64,000 bases of DNA from Paramecium sonneborni. Lineage: Eukaryota > Ciliophora > Oligohymenophorea > Peniculida > Parameciidae. The first letter of the stretch is position 1, and each line of letters begins with the position of its first letter. The notes below the pieces were generated by a model, which had not been told where the DNA came from, ran no database searches, and saw nothing but the letters and a program-made list of their open reading frames with translations. Where the stretch lies: the NCBI GenBank assembly GCA_905182985.1, contig CAJJDN010000063.1:144106-208105 (forward strand). The letters are read 5' to 3'. A program made the translations under genes and the position numbers. This document shows, piece by piece, positions 21,454-35,700 of this stretch.

Positions 21454-24210
21454 ATGTAATAGAATTAGCAAAATAACAAGAATATAATCATTAATGCACC
21501 TAATTCTAACTTTCCAAATAGAAAATTTGAAACATTAGAATAGCTTGGAAATGGAGCTTAAGGATAGATCTATTTAGCCAAAGCAATTAATTGGGGAACT
21601 AATGATTAAAAATAATATGCTTTAAAATGCTAATAAAATACTTAAGATAATGAAATTAAATTTATTGATATGCTTATAAATTATCAGAATCAATATGAAA
21701 ATTAAATTAATATAGGTGAGTAAAATTATTAGCCATCTGGTTTAATAAGAATTTATGAAAGATTTAAATGGACACAATCTAATTGTACTTAAGATGTTCT
21801 GATCATGGAAAAAGGAGAATAAAATTTAAATCAATTTCTCGAAGAAAAGAGTTAATTAAAACTTAAGTAGAAACATGAAATTTTAATTTAAGTATTATTA
21901 AATACTAAATATATATTAGATATCATAATCTATATAATTTATACATAAATAATAAGTAATACATAGAGATATTAAATCTGATAATTTTATTAAAATAGGT
22001 AATCAATTTAAACTTATTGATTTTGGTTCAATAGGAAGATAAAATGAATAAATACAATAAACAAATAAATAAATACAAATACAAGTTGGAACAACTTAAT
22101 ATTAAGCACCTGAAATCTTAGAAAATATATAAAATTATACTTGTGCTGTTGATATTTGGTCACTGGGATGTGTGTTTTATGAAATTTTTTAAAATTAATG
22201 TTTATTTCTAGGTTATTATAATTATATTATATTTTAGGGAAAAATTAAAAAAAAATATAATAATAAATTTTAGATTGTAAATCAAATGCACATTATTTAA
22301 CAGATAAAATCAATTAATTAAAAATTAATGATCAAATGAAAAAATTAATAAAATAGATGCTCAATCCAAATTCTTAACTGAGAATCTAAATTAATGATTT
22401 AGTTCAGGCTTTGAAGAATATGGAACAAGATTAGCAAAAATTACCTTCAAGCAGATCCTCAACTTAAACAGGTATTAATAATTAAAATTATTTGGAATAA
22501 TCATAATAATCTGATTTATAATCATGTGCAAGTTTTAGATTCATTATTTGTTAGCCAGAAAGTTAAAAAACAAAATAATAACAGTTTCAGAATAAATTGT
22601 AAACATAAGATTTTTAATAGAAAGAAAAATCAGATATTAAAAAAGACAATTTAAAATAATCATAAACAAAAAAAATTATTGAAGATAAATACTCGCAAAT
22701 AATTTAATAATTTTAAGAAAGGTAAGAAGCATATTAAAAATAGATTGACTCTTAAAACAAATAAATAATCGAAATTTAGTTGTAATTGCAAGAGAAAAGT
22801 AAAAGATTAGAATCATTTAGTGTATAATAATCATAACAATAATTATAATAATAATTATTAGAATAAAATTAATTATAATTATAATAATAATTAGATCAGT
22901 AATAATAAATCTAAGACAGAAATATTCAAAAAATTTTTGAATAAATTGATTCTTAATATAAAAAATAATAAGAATAATATTCACAATTATAAATCTAAAA
23001 TAAAAATGAGTTCTAAGAGAAAGTTCAAAAAATAGAATCATCATAATAATAATAACAATTATAATAATAATTATTAGAATAAAATTAATTATAATTATAA
23101 TAATAATTATAATAGTCATAATAGATCTAAGAAGTAAATATGTAAAAAGGATTACAATAATTTAATTCTTCATGTTAATAATTATAAGAATAATTTTTTC
23201 AATAATAAATCTAAACATAAAATGAATTATTAGGGAAAATTTAAATAATAAATTCTTCAATGTAATAAAAATATGATGAGATATTAACTTAAATAAAAAT
23301 AGTTGAGAATAAAGCCATTTAAAATAATGATTAAATAGAATCATTCTAACTTTAACTAGAAAAATAAGCATTTAATAATAAAGAACAATTACAAATGGAC
23401 CAAAATGAAATTGTAAATTAAGAATCAAATTCAACTTATCCAAATAAATTAGAAAATATTTCCAAAACTTATAATGAATAATATTAAAATTTAAACGAAG
23501 AACAAAAAGATCATGCAATAATTGAAAAGTATAAACAAGAGAAAGAATTTATATTCAAATTATTTTAACTTTATTCATAAAATATAGCTTAAGAATTACA
23601 AACTTAAATAGGAAAGTTAAATAATCAAAATAAGTATGAAAATAAATAATTCTAGAATGAACATTAATAATTAGATTAATTGAATAATAAACAATAGAAG
23701 GTCAATCAAAAAGCTGAAAACATATTAAATAATCAAGAAAATGAATAATCATAATATTATTAATTAAAATAGTAAAATAGGAATTAAACTTGTTAAAATC
23801 AAACTAATAATTAATTCTAAAATTAAGAATAATAATTAATTTAGCCAGATCAATTTTAATCTTAAGATTATTAATAAACTTATGATTCACAGGACCAACT
23901 ATCAAAATTTTTTTCATAATCAAATGTGATATCTAGAAATTTTAATAGATTAGATGAATAAACAATAAATGAATATTAGAGTCTTTTTTAAAATTTAACA
24001 AATGAATTATTCAATTAAGTTGAAACTTTAGGAAAATAGATTATAGATTTAAAAAAATAAAATTAATAATAAGCTTATTTAAACAAGGAGATTTAAAATT
24101 TAAAGTAATAAAAATAAGAATAAATTCATGAAGATTAAAAAAAGAAAAAATAAATAGAGGAGTTATAAAACAAGTTGAAAGAATAAAATAAGATTTATAA
24201 TGCATCTTGA
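21454..24210 (+). CDS. A-type Ser/Thr kinase with Gln-rich tail (900 aa)
   Basis: Three exons (21454-21891, 21920-22211, 22238-24210) with introns of 28 and 26 nt sum to 901 codons. The kinase domain (~residues 30-330) has GNGAQGQIYLA, YALK, HRDIKSDN, IDFG and QAPEI, then the C-lobe motif MLNPNSQLRIQ. The two introns sit at the same places as in the A-type halves of the two-domain genes. From ~residue 340 the tail is Gln-rich with heptad-like spacing and contains a 216-base internal repeat. Unlike 2023-4519 and 10184-13434, this A-type kinase stands alone, just downstream of a B-type gene on the same strand. The start (MQQNQQNNK...) is the first in-frame ATG. Substrate unknown. Confidence 0.88.
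22836..23110 (+). repeat. Internal tandem repeat in A-type kinase tail
   Basis: A Gln-coding segment around 22836-22895 recurs at about 23052-23110, an offset of 216 bases (72 codons). Both are dominated by TAA/CAA Gln codons with LLEQN. In-frame duplication preserves the heptad-like pattern. Confidence 0.65.
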
Positions 24211-25658
24211 TTTAATATAAATAAAATTTTAATATATATATTTTTTATAAATAAGTGTAAAAACTTTTTTTTATAAATTGTATATTCACAGCAAAATAAA
24301 TAAATTTTTTATCAATACATTCTAAACATCATATACATTAATAAAATGGGGAGACACTTAGATACATCCAAATAGTGGGATAATCTCAAATTTAATGGAG
24401 AGATTCTTAAATACAAATATGTTATAAGAGCCTTATATTAAAAAAAGCAAATAGATTGAATAAAAACATGGATATAAACATATGAGAAACCGAATAATTG
24501 AGATTATTTATCTATTAAACATTAAAAATTAAATACATCCTTAATTATTTATTTGAAGTTCTATAAAATAATTAAAGTTTGCCTTGAAAATAAAATAATA
24601 GTTTATTTAAATGTTTAAAAATATAATTTATATCTACTATCAGCAATAAATGTATAATAAAAAAGTATATAAATGAAAAAAATTAAGAAAGCATAAAAAG
24701 CTATGCAGGATAAATCAAGATAAATAATTGTTAAATCACATTTCGTAAAGATTATCTTTTAATCACGTTTTTTTTATAAGTATATTATTATATCTTATAA
24801 ATTGCCTCAATAATATTTTTGAGAAACAGAATTATATTTAGTAATAATCTGAACTAAGATCTAAATTTAATTTAAAAATACGCCTTTATTAGAAACATTA
24901 TCAGTATATTCATATTTTAGATGTTAATTTCTTAATTATGTTCAGAAATATATTTATATAAAAAAAGTAAAATATCATTTAGAAGGAAGAAAAGAATAAA
25001 ATAAGTTTTAAGTAATTGTTTTTAATCAACTAAAAAATTATAAAATATTGATGATTTAAAAATTATAAATAAGAATCAGTATCCATAAGATATTTTGATT
25101 AGAGGAAGAAGCTAAGATTTGAATTAATGAGATGTTTGATTTATCATTAAAAATGATTTGAAAAGTAAAAATAAAAAAGTTATTAATTGAAATAAATGAA
25201 TATAGGTTTTAAAATGAAGAATTGAGGAAGATTAAAAAAAGAAAGACTAAATATGATAATTGTCAATAAAAAATCATAATGAAGAAATAAAGTTAAAAGA
25301 TTTATGCATTTACATTGATGTAATGATTGTAATAATAAAAAATTAAAATATGATTCAAATAATAATAAAATATTTATTTTATGAAATTTGTATATTGAAA
25401 TTTTATTATATTTAAACTAAATTTGTTGTTATTAGAAATGTTATAGATATGGTTATTACTATAAAAGTAAGCAATAATGAATGATTATTCAATTTATTTT
25501 AATATTTATTTATTGAATTCTAGATAATATTTCAATATTACTTAAACACATAATTATTATATTTTTTGAAATTTTAATAAGGATATTTTTTGGGTATTTA
25601 AGTGTTGCAAAGATTTTAATAAATGACTTATTAATTTTCTTGAAAATAATAGTAAATA
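24211..25658. other. Intergenic spacer with gene remnants
   Basis: An ATG at 24346 opens ~37 codons starting MGRHLDTSKQWDNLK before TGA. The fragment faintly resembles the N-terminal helix-turn-helix of IS630-type transposases. About 25155-25330 (plus) encodes a Lys/Glu-rich fragment (KVKIKKLLIEINEYR) that forms the right arm of the inverted repeat. No complete gene. The stretch from 24754 on is part of a contig-end duplicate. Confidence 0.4.
25138..25366 (-). repeat. Inverted repeat, right arm
   Basis: Reverse complement of 20138-20373 with a few differences, including an indel near AGGTT that puts the two arms in different reading registers. An assembly copy appears at about 26152-26380. 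Confidence 0.75.
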
Positions 25659-25766
25659 ATGATGATTAGAATGATCATAAGTTTGCTAGTATTAATGATG
25701 TTAACTTTAGTAGAAGGTTAAAAAGTGTATTTATATTTAGCCATGGTGGATTCATCAAGAGACACA
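25659..25766 (+). pseudogene. Truncated duplicate of fibrocystin-like 5' end (assembly copy)
   Basis: Same 36 codons (MMIRMIISLLVLMM...) as the gene at 26673, cut off by the N. Assembly artefact rather than a gene. Confidence 0.85.
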
Positions 25767-25767
25767 N
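25767..25767. other. Assembly gap (single N)
   Basis: One N between two identical 1013-bp segments. Confidence 0.95.
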
Positions 25768-26780
25768 ATCTTTTAATCACGTTTTTTTTATAAGTATATT
25801 ATTATATCTTATAAATTGCCTCAATAATATTTTTGAGAAACAGAATTATATTTAGTAATAATCTGAACTAAGATCTAAATTTAATTTAAAAATACGCCTT
25901 TATTAGAAACATTATCAGTATATTCATATTTTAGATGTTAATTTCTTAATTATGTTCAGAAATATATTTATATAAAAAAAGTAAAATATCATTTAGAAGG
26001 AAGAAAAGAATAAAATAAGTTTTAAGTAATTGTTTTTAATCAACTAAAAAATTATAAAATATTGATGATTTAAAAATTATAAATAAGAATCAGTATCCAT
26101 AAGATATTTTGATTAGAGGAAGAAGCTAAGATTTGAATTAATGAGATGTTTGATTTATCATTAAAAATGATTTGAAAAGTAAAAATAAAAAAGTTATTAA
26201 TTGAAATAAATGAATATAGGTTTTAAAATGAAGAATTGAGGAAGATTAAAAAAAGAAAGACTAAATATGATAATTGTCAATAAAAAATCATAATGAAGAA
26301 ATAAAGTTAAAAGATTTATGCATTTACATTGATGTAATGATTGTAATAATAAAAAATTAAAATATGATTCAAATAATAATAAAATATTTATTTTATGAAA
26401 TTTGTATATTGAAATTTTATTATATTTAAACTAAATTTGTTGTTATTAGAAATGTTATAGATATGGTTATTACTATAAAAGTAAGCAATAATGAATGATT
26501 ATTCAATTTATTTTAATATTTATTTATTGAATTCTAGATAATATTTCAATATTACTTAAACACATAATTATTATATTTTTTGAAATTTTAATAAGGATAT
26601 TTTTTGGGTATTTAAGTGTTGCAAAGATTTTAATAAATGACTTATTAATTTTCTTGAAAATAATAGTAAATAATGATGATTAGAATGATCATAAGTTTGC
26701 TAGTATTAATGATGTTAACTTTAGTAGAAGGTTAAAAAGTGTATTTATATTTAGCCATGGTGGATTCATCAAGAGACACA
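25768..26780. repeat. Contig-end duplicate, second copy (1013 bp)
   Basis: Copy of 24754-25766, continuous with the full fibrocystin-like gene on its right. Confidence 0.9.
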
Positions 26781-29700
26781 ACAAGAGATGCAGTTGTAAT
26801 TCTATCAGTTTCAAGTGTTTTGGGCATAGAGAAATAGAGTGCAGTAGGATCAATGATGGGAGGGACGACATTATATTTAAAAGTTATAATATCATTATAT
26901 ATTTAGGTATAAGGATTAGACTAGACTGCAAGTAACAATGCAGTATATATTGGAAAGTATCCTTGCTTAATTTCAGATAAAGGTGTTAACGGATTGTTCA
27001 TGAATTGCAAAACAACAAAACCAGATGCAGATGACCATAACTTATCAGCTCTAAAAATAGTTATTAAAGTATTGGATAAGCCAGACTCGGTTTGTACTTA
27101 CGGTAATGGGTATTGTAGGTTTACTTATTCTCAGAATTTGACACCAAAATTATTTTATGTGACTCCAAGATCAAATTTTCCAAGGAGTCTAAGTTATTGG
27201 AGAGCTAAGTGGACAGTGACTAGTAATGCGGTAGAGTATTTAGAAGGATAATTTATGGATGCTAATAGATGTGATAGATTCACAGTTTAAGATCTGTATC
27301 CAAAAGAAATAAATTCTTTAGATGATGGAGTAGTTTGTTAAATTTCAGCTGAAATTAAAGCTGGATACTATGGATATACAATAAAATCATAGAGAGGATA
27401 TCAAACAAATGATAATGGAGTAAAATAAAAGAGAATCCTTTCAGATAGAACATACGACTCAAAGTAATTAAATAATGTAAATATTTAAGAGTGATTCCAT
27501 TGATTACAAGTATCAATACAAACTATGCATCACCAGAAGGATAAATACTAGAGATTATTGGTTTTGGTTTTAGTCCGATATTTAATGAGAATTCTGTTAA
27601 AATCTCAGGATAATCTGAAAACATTAAAGTGTTATCTTCTTCATCTACAAACATTATTGTAAAGATACCTAAATTGATCAATTTACCAAAATTAGAAGAT
27701 GCAACAGAGAATTCTTTTTTTATTCAAGGTAGTGGATTACATTACACTAGATGGGATGTATCTGGTTTAAATCTTAATTGCCCATCATTTAGATAATAAA
27801 TTATTATTAATAAAGCTACTTTAGATAGTAGAATCAAATTCGATGGAATCTATCCTGAACCTGATATCTATAATGTTTTTGGAGAAAATTATGGATAATA
27901 TTTGAGAGGGTTCTTGAAAGCCCCTTTTACAGGGAATTATAAATTTTACATTTCTTCAGATAATTGTGCTAATTTCTATATCTAAACATCTGAAACTTAA
28001 AAGCCAATTAGGCCTGATAATCCAGTCGCATCAAGCAATTGGAATCCATATAAAAACTATTGGTATGAATACTTGAATTCCTAATAATAAATCAAAACAA
28101 TATCTGAGACTATCAGTTTACAAGAAGGTTAAATGTATTACATTGAAGTATATCACCTCAATGGTGTTTCTGAAGGTCATTTAACTCTGTCAATGGAATT
28201 TGAGAGTGAGAATAGAAAATCTAATTCATTAAATAATTTATACTAAATATCTACATCCTATACGCCTCTTAAAGAAGTAATCGAGTTTTCCCTTTATAAC
28301 TCAAATACAAACTCATTATTAACTGGTAAATATAGACTTTTATTTGCTTATGGAATTAAGACTTACCCTTAGACAGATCTTTATTATTCCTATACAACAA
28401 TTGAATTATATCCAAATTCCAATGCTGATACAATGAAAACAGCTATACAAAATTGTGGGGCAAATTATCTAGTTTCAGTTATTAGATAAAAATTAGATAA
28501 TTAAGGGGTTGAATTAGAAGATACAGCAACTGTATTTGCTGGATACAAATATAAAATTACATTTGATTCTCATAGAGGAGGAATACTTTACAGAGCACTT
28601 CCAAAAATAACAGCATCTACTCTTAATGGAGGAGTGGTTGAATCAAAGATAGAATGTATTTAGATTCCTTTAGATCCAATTAGTGGCACATTTTAATTAA
28701 TGATGACTATTAATGGTCAAGATAATTTATTTTAAGCATCTGATAATAACTATGATTTGAATTATAATGTAGCTAGTTCAATAATAGCTGATAATATTGA
28801 AAGACTGACAGGTTAAAGACCTTTTGTGTGGACAACTGGAAGAGCATAAGATGGATGGACATGGTTTATTAAACTTAGATCACATTTGGAAGGTCTAAGT
28901 GATTTTAGAGTTTCAAGTAGTTTATTAACATCTGGTAATGGAGATGTTACTATTTCACTTACCTAACCATTACCTAATAGTAATAATTTGTTATTTGAGC
29001 CAATTCCTAATGAATTATTATTCACTTACAGCCAACATCCATAAGTTTAAGTTGAGGTTCAATATTAACATAAAGAAGGAGATACTGTAATTGAATCTGA
29101 ATAAATTCTTGCTGGATGTGCATAATAGTCTGTTTGTGATTTAACCTTGAGTGATGAAAAAACACCTACTTTAACAGCTTACTAAGTTTCTGGTTCTATT
29201 TTAACGATTACCATTCAGTAAGGAATTGATTTAACTTTAAATTCAAATAATCTTTAAATTCAATATTTAGGAGCAGATTGCAATAATATTTAAATTACTA
29301 ATTAGGTCTCTCCTTATACTATAACATGTGATTTAGAGTAGTAGAATTAATAAATTATAAAAGAAGCAGGAGATGGATAATTACCAATTGTTCATCATTC
29401 AGATATTGGGTATTCTAAAATAGATTAAAATTTATAAGGATAAAATATAGATTTAAATATAATCTCAATATCACCTAATATGGGATCACCAGATGGTGGT
29501 ACAACTATTACATTATCTGGTACTGGTTTTCCTAAAAACTTGGACAGAGAATTCATATTTTAGATTGATGGTTAAGATGTTAAAATATTATCAATTTCAA
29601 ATAGTGAATTAATATTCATAACCCCAAAAAAGATTATTGGTGGAACAGGAGCTATTTCTCTTAGGTTTAACTAAAAAACAGCATCAAGTTCTTTAACTTA

Positions 29701-32700
29701 TGATGATTCATTAAGACTCTAAGTTACAGCTTTGGAATTTTAATAAAAATCTCCAATATTTAGAGGAGAAATGACAATTACAGGAGTTAATTTTGGAATA
29801 GTCAAGGAAGATGTTAAAGTAACTTTAGTTGGAAACAAATCTTATAATGCTAAAGTATTATTAATAACTGATACTTAAATTATAGTTTATTTGAGAGGAG
29901 GTATGCCTGGTAATTATAGAGTTATTGTTACAAAAAAGAATTTTGGTAATTCATATTCAAATAATGATGATAATTTATTTAAATACATAATTCCAATATA
30001 TAGTGTAACTTTAGAAGATGGAAGTAGTTAAGCCTAAGGTTCTGAAGCAGGAGGAACTGTTATTAAAATTACTGGATCCAATTTTGTTAAAGGTGAAACT
30101 CTTGTTTTTATTGGTCAAGCTGTTAATTGGTTATGTGAAATAGATGAAAGTAGATTTACAACAGAAATTATATATTGTACTGTTCCTGCTAAAAATTAAT
30201 TTTATAATTAAGAACCCTAATTAGTATTAGTAACCCTTTAAATAACACTTGAATCAACCTGCCTTGATACAACCAATAATTGTTAATTTATATATGATTC
30301 TTAATTGACTCCTAAACTAGATGCTTATCCTGAATTAGTTACATAATCTGCAGGATCAAGACTATTAACAGAAATTGATCATACAAAACCAGATTATCAA
30401 AAATTAATTTCAAGAAAGAGATTCTTATGGACAGAAGAATCAAAGAAGTAAGGCAATAATCATATTTTAAATGTTGGTAAATCTCCAAGAAGAAATCTGC
30501 TATCATCATCAGATTTAGTATTGAGTCAATAAAAAATATATAAGCCAGGAGATACAGAAACATTAACTGGAACAGGTTTGACTTTGATTGTTAAAGTTGT
30601 TTTCCAAGGTCCTATTACAGAAACAGTAACAGCATCTCTTAATGGTGGTTCTTTCACTTATACTATTCCAAATCTACCACAAGGATATTATTCTACTTAC
30701 ATTTTAACTTAAAATGGATATGCTGATAAAATCTGGATTAGTATTATTGAATTAACTATTACCTCCATTGAAAATGCTGCCATTGGAGGATAAATATTAT
30801 AAATTAATGGTGCAGGCTTTAATGCTAAACAATCTCCTATTGTAAAAATCGGATCAACTATTTGCACAGAATTGTAAGCGATCTCAACTATACTACTTTA
30901 ATGTAGGATGTCAAAATAATCAAGTACTTCTGCAACTGTAATATTGTCATAATTACCATCTGAAAATAGTTCTCCTGATCCTTACATTGTTGAATTTCCT
31001 TTGACCATCAAGTCATCTTCTAATTCTCCAACTATCACTTCTATTAGTGGTGCCAATTATGATAATGTTTAAAAGGCTTATAAAGTTACAGCTGGAGATA
31101 TTATATTAGTGTTTACTGGTACTCAACTAAGCGGTACTAATATTATTCCTTCATTGGAACATATGAATCATAAAATTATAGGCACTATTTAAGCATCATT
31201 AGATACATCAGTAACAGCTAAATTTACAAATGCACCAGTAGGAATTTATTCTATAAACTTATTATTGGATAACATGTATGCCTACATTTCTGATGTTAAT
31301 AAATAATAATTAATAATTAGCACATCTCCTCCAACAACAAACAATCCAACAATATCTTATGCTGGTGGTGCCACAATAATATTTACAGGAAATGGCTTTG
31401 ATACAACAACCGAATTCAGCTCAATATAGATTTGTGGATTTGATTGCCCAATAATAAACTCATAGTTCACAAGTATTTCTTGTGAAGCCCCTAAATTATT
31501 GACAGCTTCTGTATTAAATCAATATCCTGCGTTATAAGAGCCTGCTCGATATATTAAATAATCAGAAGTTGATTTATATGCTGATACACCCTCATAAGTA
31601 TAATCTTTTTTAGATTTCCAATAATCGACATATTATATATCAACAGCTTCAAGTAACTGTTATTTGTAAGTCGATTTTGGATCAAATAAAAGATTAAAAC
31701 TTAAATAATTGAGATATCTTCCAAGAATCGATATAGATGCAATTTATTTGAAAGATGCTGTTTTTTAATATACAATAGATGGAACAAATTGGTAGAATTT
31801 ATTTACAGTAGATTAAACAGTGCATACTGGTTGGAATATTTATGTTCCTTAAGGAGATATTGCTGGAATAAAGGAAATCAGATTATTTGATTCAAGAGGA
31901 ACAAGTGGTTCAAAATGTTAATTGGCTGAATTGGAGTTAAAAGGTTGGGTTTTATCAAATAGTAATAATGTTTACTCAATTCCTACTATATGTAATGCAA
32001 ATATAAAAATTAATGGTCAAGTAATGGGTACAATATAAAATGCTGCTAGTTATTCATAAAACAGTGTTCCAATTGTCAACACAGTAAGTCCTTTAACGGG
32101 AAGTTTTAGTGAATAGGTAGATGTCACTATTACTGGTATAGGATTTGTGGATGGATAAACTACAGTTACTATTGATGGAGTGCCTTGTATTATTGAAAGC
32201 ATTTCTTTAGGGTAAATAATCTGTAAGACTGGAGTAAAAGATTTAGAATAGACATAATTAAATGGAATATTTTAAGTGAGAGTGAATGGAAATTTAGCAG
32301 TGAATAATTAAAAATTTATATATGCTAATAAATGGTCAGATATCAATACTTGGGGAGGCTATGAATATCCTGGAGATGGTGACTCAATAATTGTAAATGC
32401 AGGATAAACATTAATAGTAGATGTTAGAACGCCTAAGTTAATGCAGTTATTAGTTGAAGGCACATTAACAATTTCTGATGAAGTTGATACATCTATTGAT
32501 GCTCATTATATCGTTATAAGAGAAGGCAAATTCAATATTGGAACAGATTAGGTGGCTCATTAACATAAAGTATAAATAACTTTATATGGTACTGAAGATG
32601 ATACATAGATGCCTGAAATGGGAAATAAAGTATTAGGATGTCATCAATGTGAATTAATAATTCATGGAAAGGAAAGAACTCCTACTTGGACATTATTATC

Positions 32701-35700
32701 AAATACAGTTTAAGCTGGAGCTACTTAAATAAGAGTTGATGATCCTGTAGATTGGTAAGTTGGAGAGTAAATTGTGATAACATCAAGTGAAGTTTAACAT
32801 TTATAAAGTGAAAAAAGATATATTGTTTCAGTGAGTGCAGATAAGAGAACTTTGAATCTTGATTAACCACTTTTATATAAACATTATTCTGAAATAGAGA
32901 CATATGGTAATGAATAATTTGAAATGAAGATTGAGGTTGGATTGCTGAGTAGAAATATTGTTATTCAAGGAGAGTAATCAAGTTTAAAGTATGGATATCA
33001 TTTGATGATTCATGGTAGAGCTGAAAAGGGTGCAGTTGGTAAAATCTCATATACTGAATTCAGATATGGGGGTTAACCAAAAATTATTGGGAGATATCCA
33101 GTTCATTTTCATCTAAATGGTGAAGTTGATAATTCATATGTAATTGGTAATTCTATTCATGATTGTTATGCACGTTGTTTAACTATTCATGGAGTTCATT
33201 ATTTAAAAGTTTAAAAGAATGTATGTTATAACACATTTGGACATGCCATATTTTTAGAAGATGGTATTGAAACTAATAATGTTATTGAAGATAATCTTGT
33301 TGCAGGTACTAAATAAAGTTGGATAATGTTATAAACAGATATTACTGTTTCTACTTATTGGGTTACTAATCCATAAAATATATTAAGAAGAAATAGATCT
33401 GGAGGTTCTGAATGGTATGGATTTTGGTATGAAATTAAAACTCATCCTGATGGTCCATCAGCTACATCAGATATTTGTCCACCAGGTTTAAATCTTTTAG
33501 AATTTAAAAATAATTGGTCTCATTCAAATGGTAGATTTGGACTACGTATATTCTAAATGGCACCTAGATAATATCCTTGTTAGGAACTAGCAAATTGGAC
33601 AAATGATTAACCATATATTGATAATCCAAGTCTATAAGCGGTTTTTGAAAAATTCTATACTTGGAAAAATAATGAATGTGGAATCTTAGGAGAAGAATTA
33701 GGTAATATTTACTTTAAAGATATAATGATTGCTGATTCTAAATTTTCAGGATTCTAATCTCATAGAACAAATTATTCTTATGAGGGAGCTGTTTTAGATA
33801 ATGCTTTGATTGTAGGAAAATCTATTGGCAATGCATAACCAGACAAATATTACTAAGGATCTAGAGCTATTGTTGTACCAAGAACAAATGGATTTCTTGC
33901 TAAAAATATTAGAATTTATAATTTTGGAATCAATACTGCATTAATAGAATCTTGTTCTATGTGTTGGCATGATTTTGTATGGGTTTAAGGTGGTAAGAAT
34001 TCTCATTTTTTAAATGTAAAAGCATATAATTCTGATTAAGCTAACAGAATATTTTGGTAGAAACATAGAAGAGAAATATTCTGGGATTTAGATGGATCAA
34101 TTACAGGTGTTGATGGAGGAGCCTATATAATACCATACAAAAAACATATTGATGGCATTCCAGGATGTATTACTCATCCAGAAGATTATTGGGATAATTC
34201 TATTATCTGTGCTATGAATCAAGTTACTATAAGAGATGTTTTAATTAATAATCCAACACCAGATTAAGATTTTAAGGGTGTAGATCTTAAAATATTTAGA
34301 TTAGATAGTACTAATATTGCTGAAAAAATGGATTAATCAATTAATGAAGATAAATACATAGAAGCTGAAACTATGATGATTATTAAAGCTGGAAGTGATG
34401 ATGTCCCAAAATCATTTGTCAGTATCTTTGCTACTGGATTCACTTACAATATTCATTTCAAACTTGGAGCCAGTGATCCTGTTAGTATGGGAGTCTTTGC
34501 ATCACCATATTTTACAGAAACTGATAAAGCTGTTATTTTACGTTTTAATTATTCTGCTCATAGGGAAACTTTTGATGTTATGAGACATATTGAAAAAATG
34601 TTTCCGCTTAACTACAATTCTTTAACTTAAATTCCAGATACTAATTTGTGCAATCAAGGTGATTGGTTTAATGATAGAACTAACAAGCTATTCTTTTTAT
34701 GTTTATCGGGAAAAAACAAAAAAAAATATGAATATGTTGAAGTTAGAGGAGTAATTTGCAGAAAGGAATGCAGCTCATTAGGAGATACTAAATTAGAAGA
34801 TGGATACAGATATTGGAGTGATCCAAATACTTGGATTAATAATCAAGTACCTATTGAAGGAGAAAGTCCTATTGTATAAGGATCACATCAAGTAATATTG
34901 GATGTCGATCCACCGAAATTAGCTAATTTAACAATATTGGGTACTTTGATTTTTGATGAAAGAAGAGCACATACAAAGTTAGAAGCAGAAAGGATTTGGA
35001 TAAGATCAGGTAAGTTATTAGCAGGGAATGAAAGTCATCCATTTCCAGGTAAAATTACTATAATACTGAATGGAGAGTTTGGAGACAACCCATTAGTAAT
35101 TGATGCAAATTTAGATGTAGGAAACAAAGTTTTGGCAGTTACAAGAGGATTAGAATTATATTCAACACCTCCAGAAACTGTATGGACAAGATTAGCTGCT
35201 TATGCTGATGCTGGAAGTACTGAAATTTAGGTAGTAGAATGCGGAGGTTGGGGTGTAGGTGATGAAATTGTATTTGGACCATCAGGGTCAAATCCTGATT
35301 AACGGGAGAAAAGAATAATATAGAGTATTTAAGGATGTGTTATCACATTGAATATTGCATTAGAATTTGATCATTATGGAGCTCCTTAAGTGACAGTAGA
35401 TAAACCAGGAGTTGGTTAATTAGATATGAGAGCAGTAGTTGGCCATTTAAGTAGAAAGATTAAGATTGAAGGAGGACCTAGTGTTCATGGTTTAGGATGC
35501 AGAGTTTTGATTTATTAGTTTGAAGAACCTGAAGCTAATTTAGGGTTTCCAAGAAGAGGTTACACAATATTACATGGAGTAGAATTCAATAACTGTGGTT
35601 AATTTGATACTTAAAGAAGTGGATTAGATTTTAGAAATCTTAACAGTGATATTATAAAGACATCTAGTGAGGTTATTGGATGCTCATTTCATGATACTAC

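Larger units (their letters stand above)
24754..25766. repeat. Contig-end duplicate, first copy (1013 bp)
   Basis: Repeated without visible difference at 25768-26780, after the N at 25767. It includes the first 108 bases of the fibrocystin-like gene. Confidence 0.9.

Noticed and set aside
22817..23119. Poly-Ile open frame on the minus strand
   Set aside because: Antisense of the TAA-rich Gln tail of the A-type kinase.
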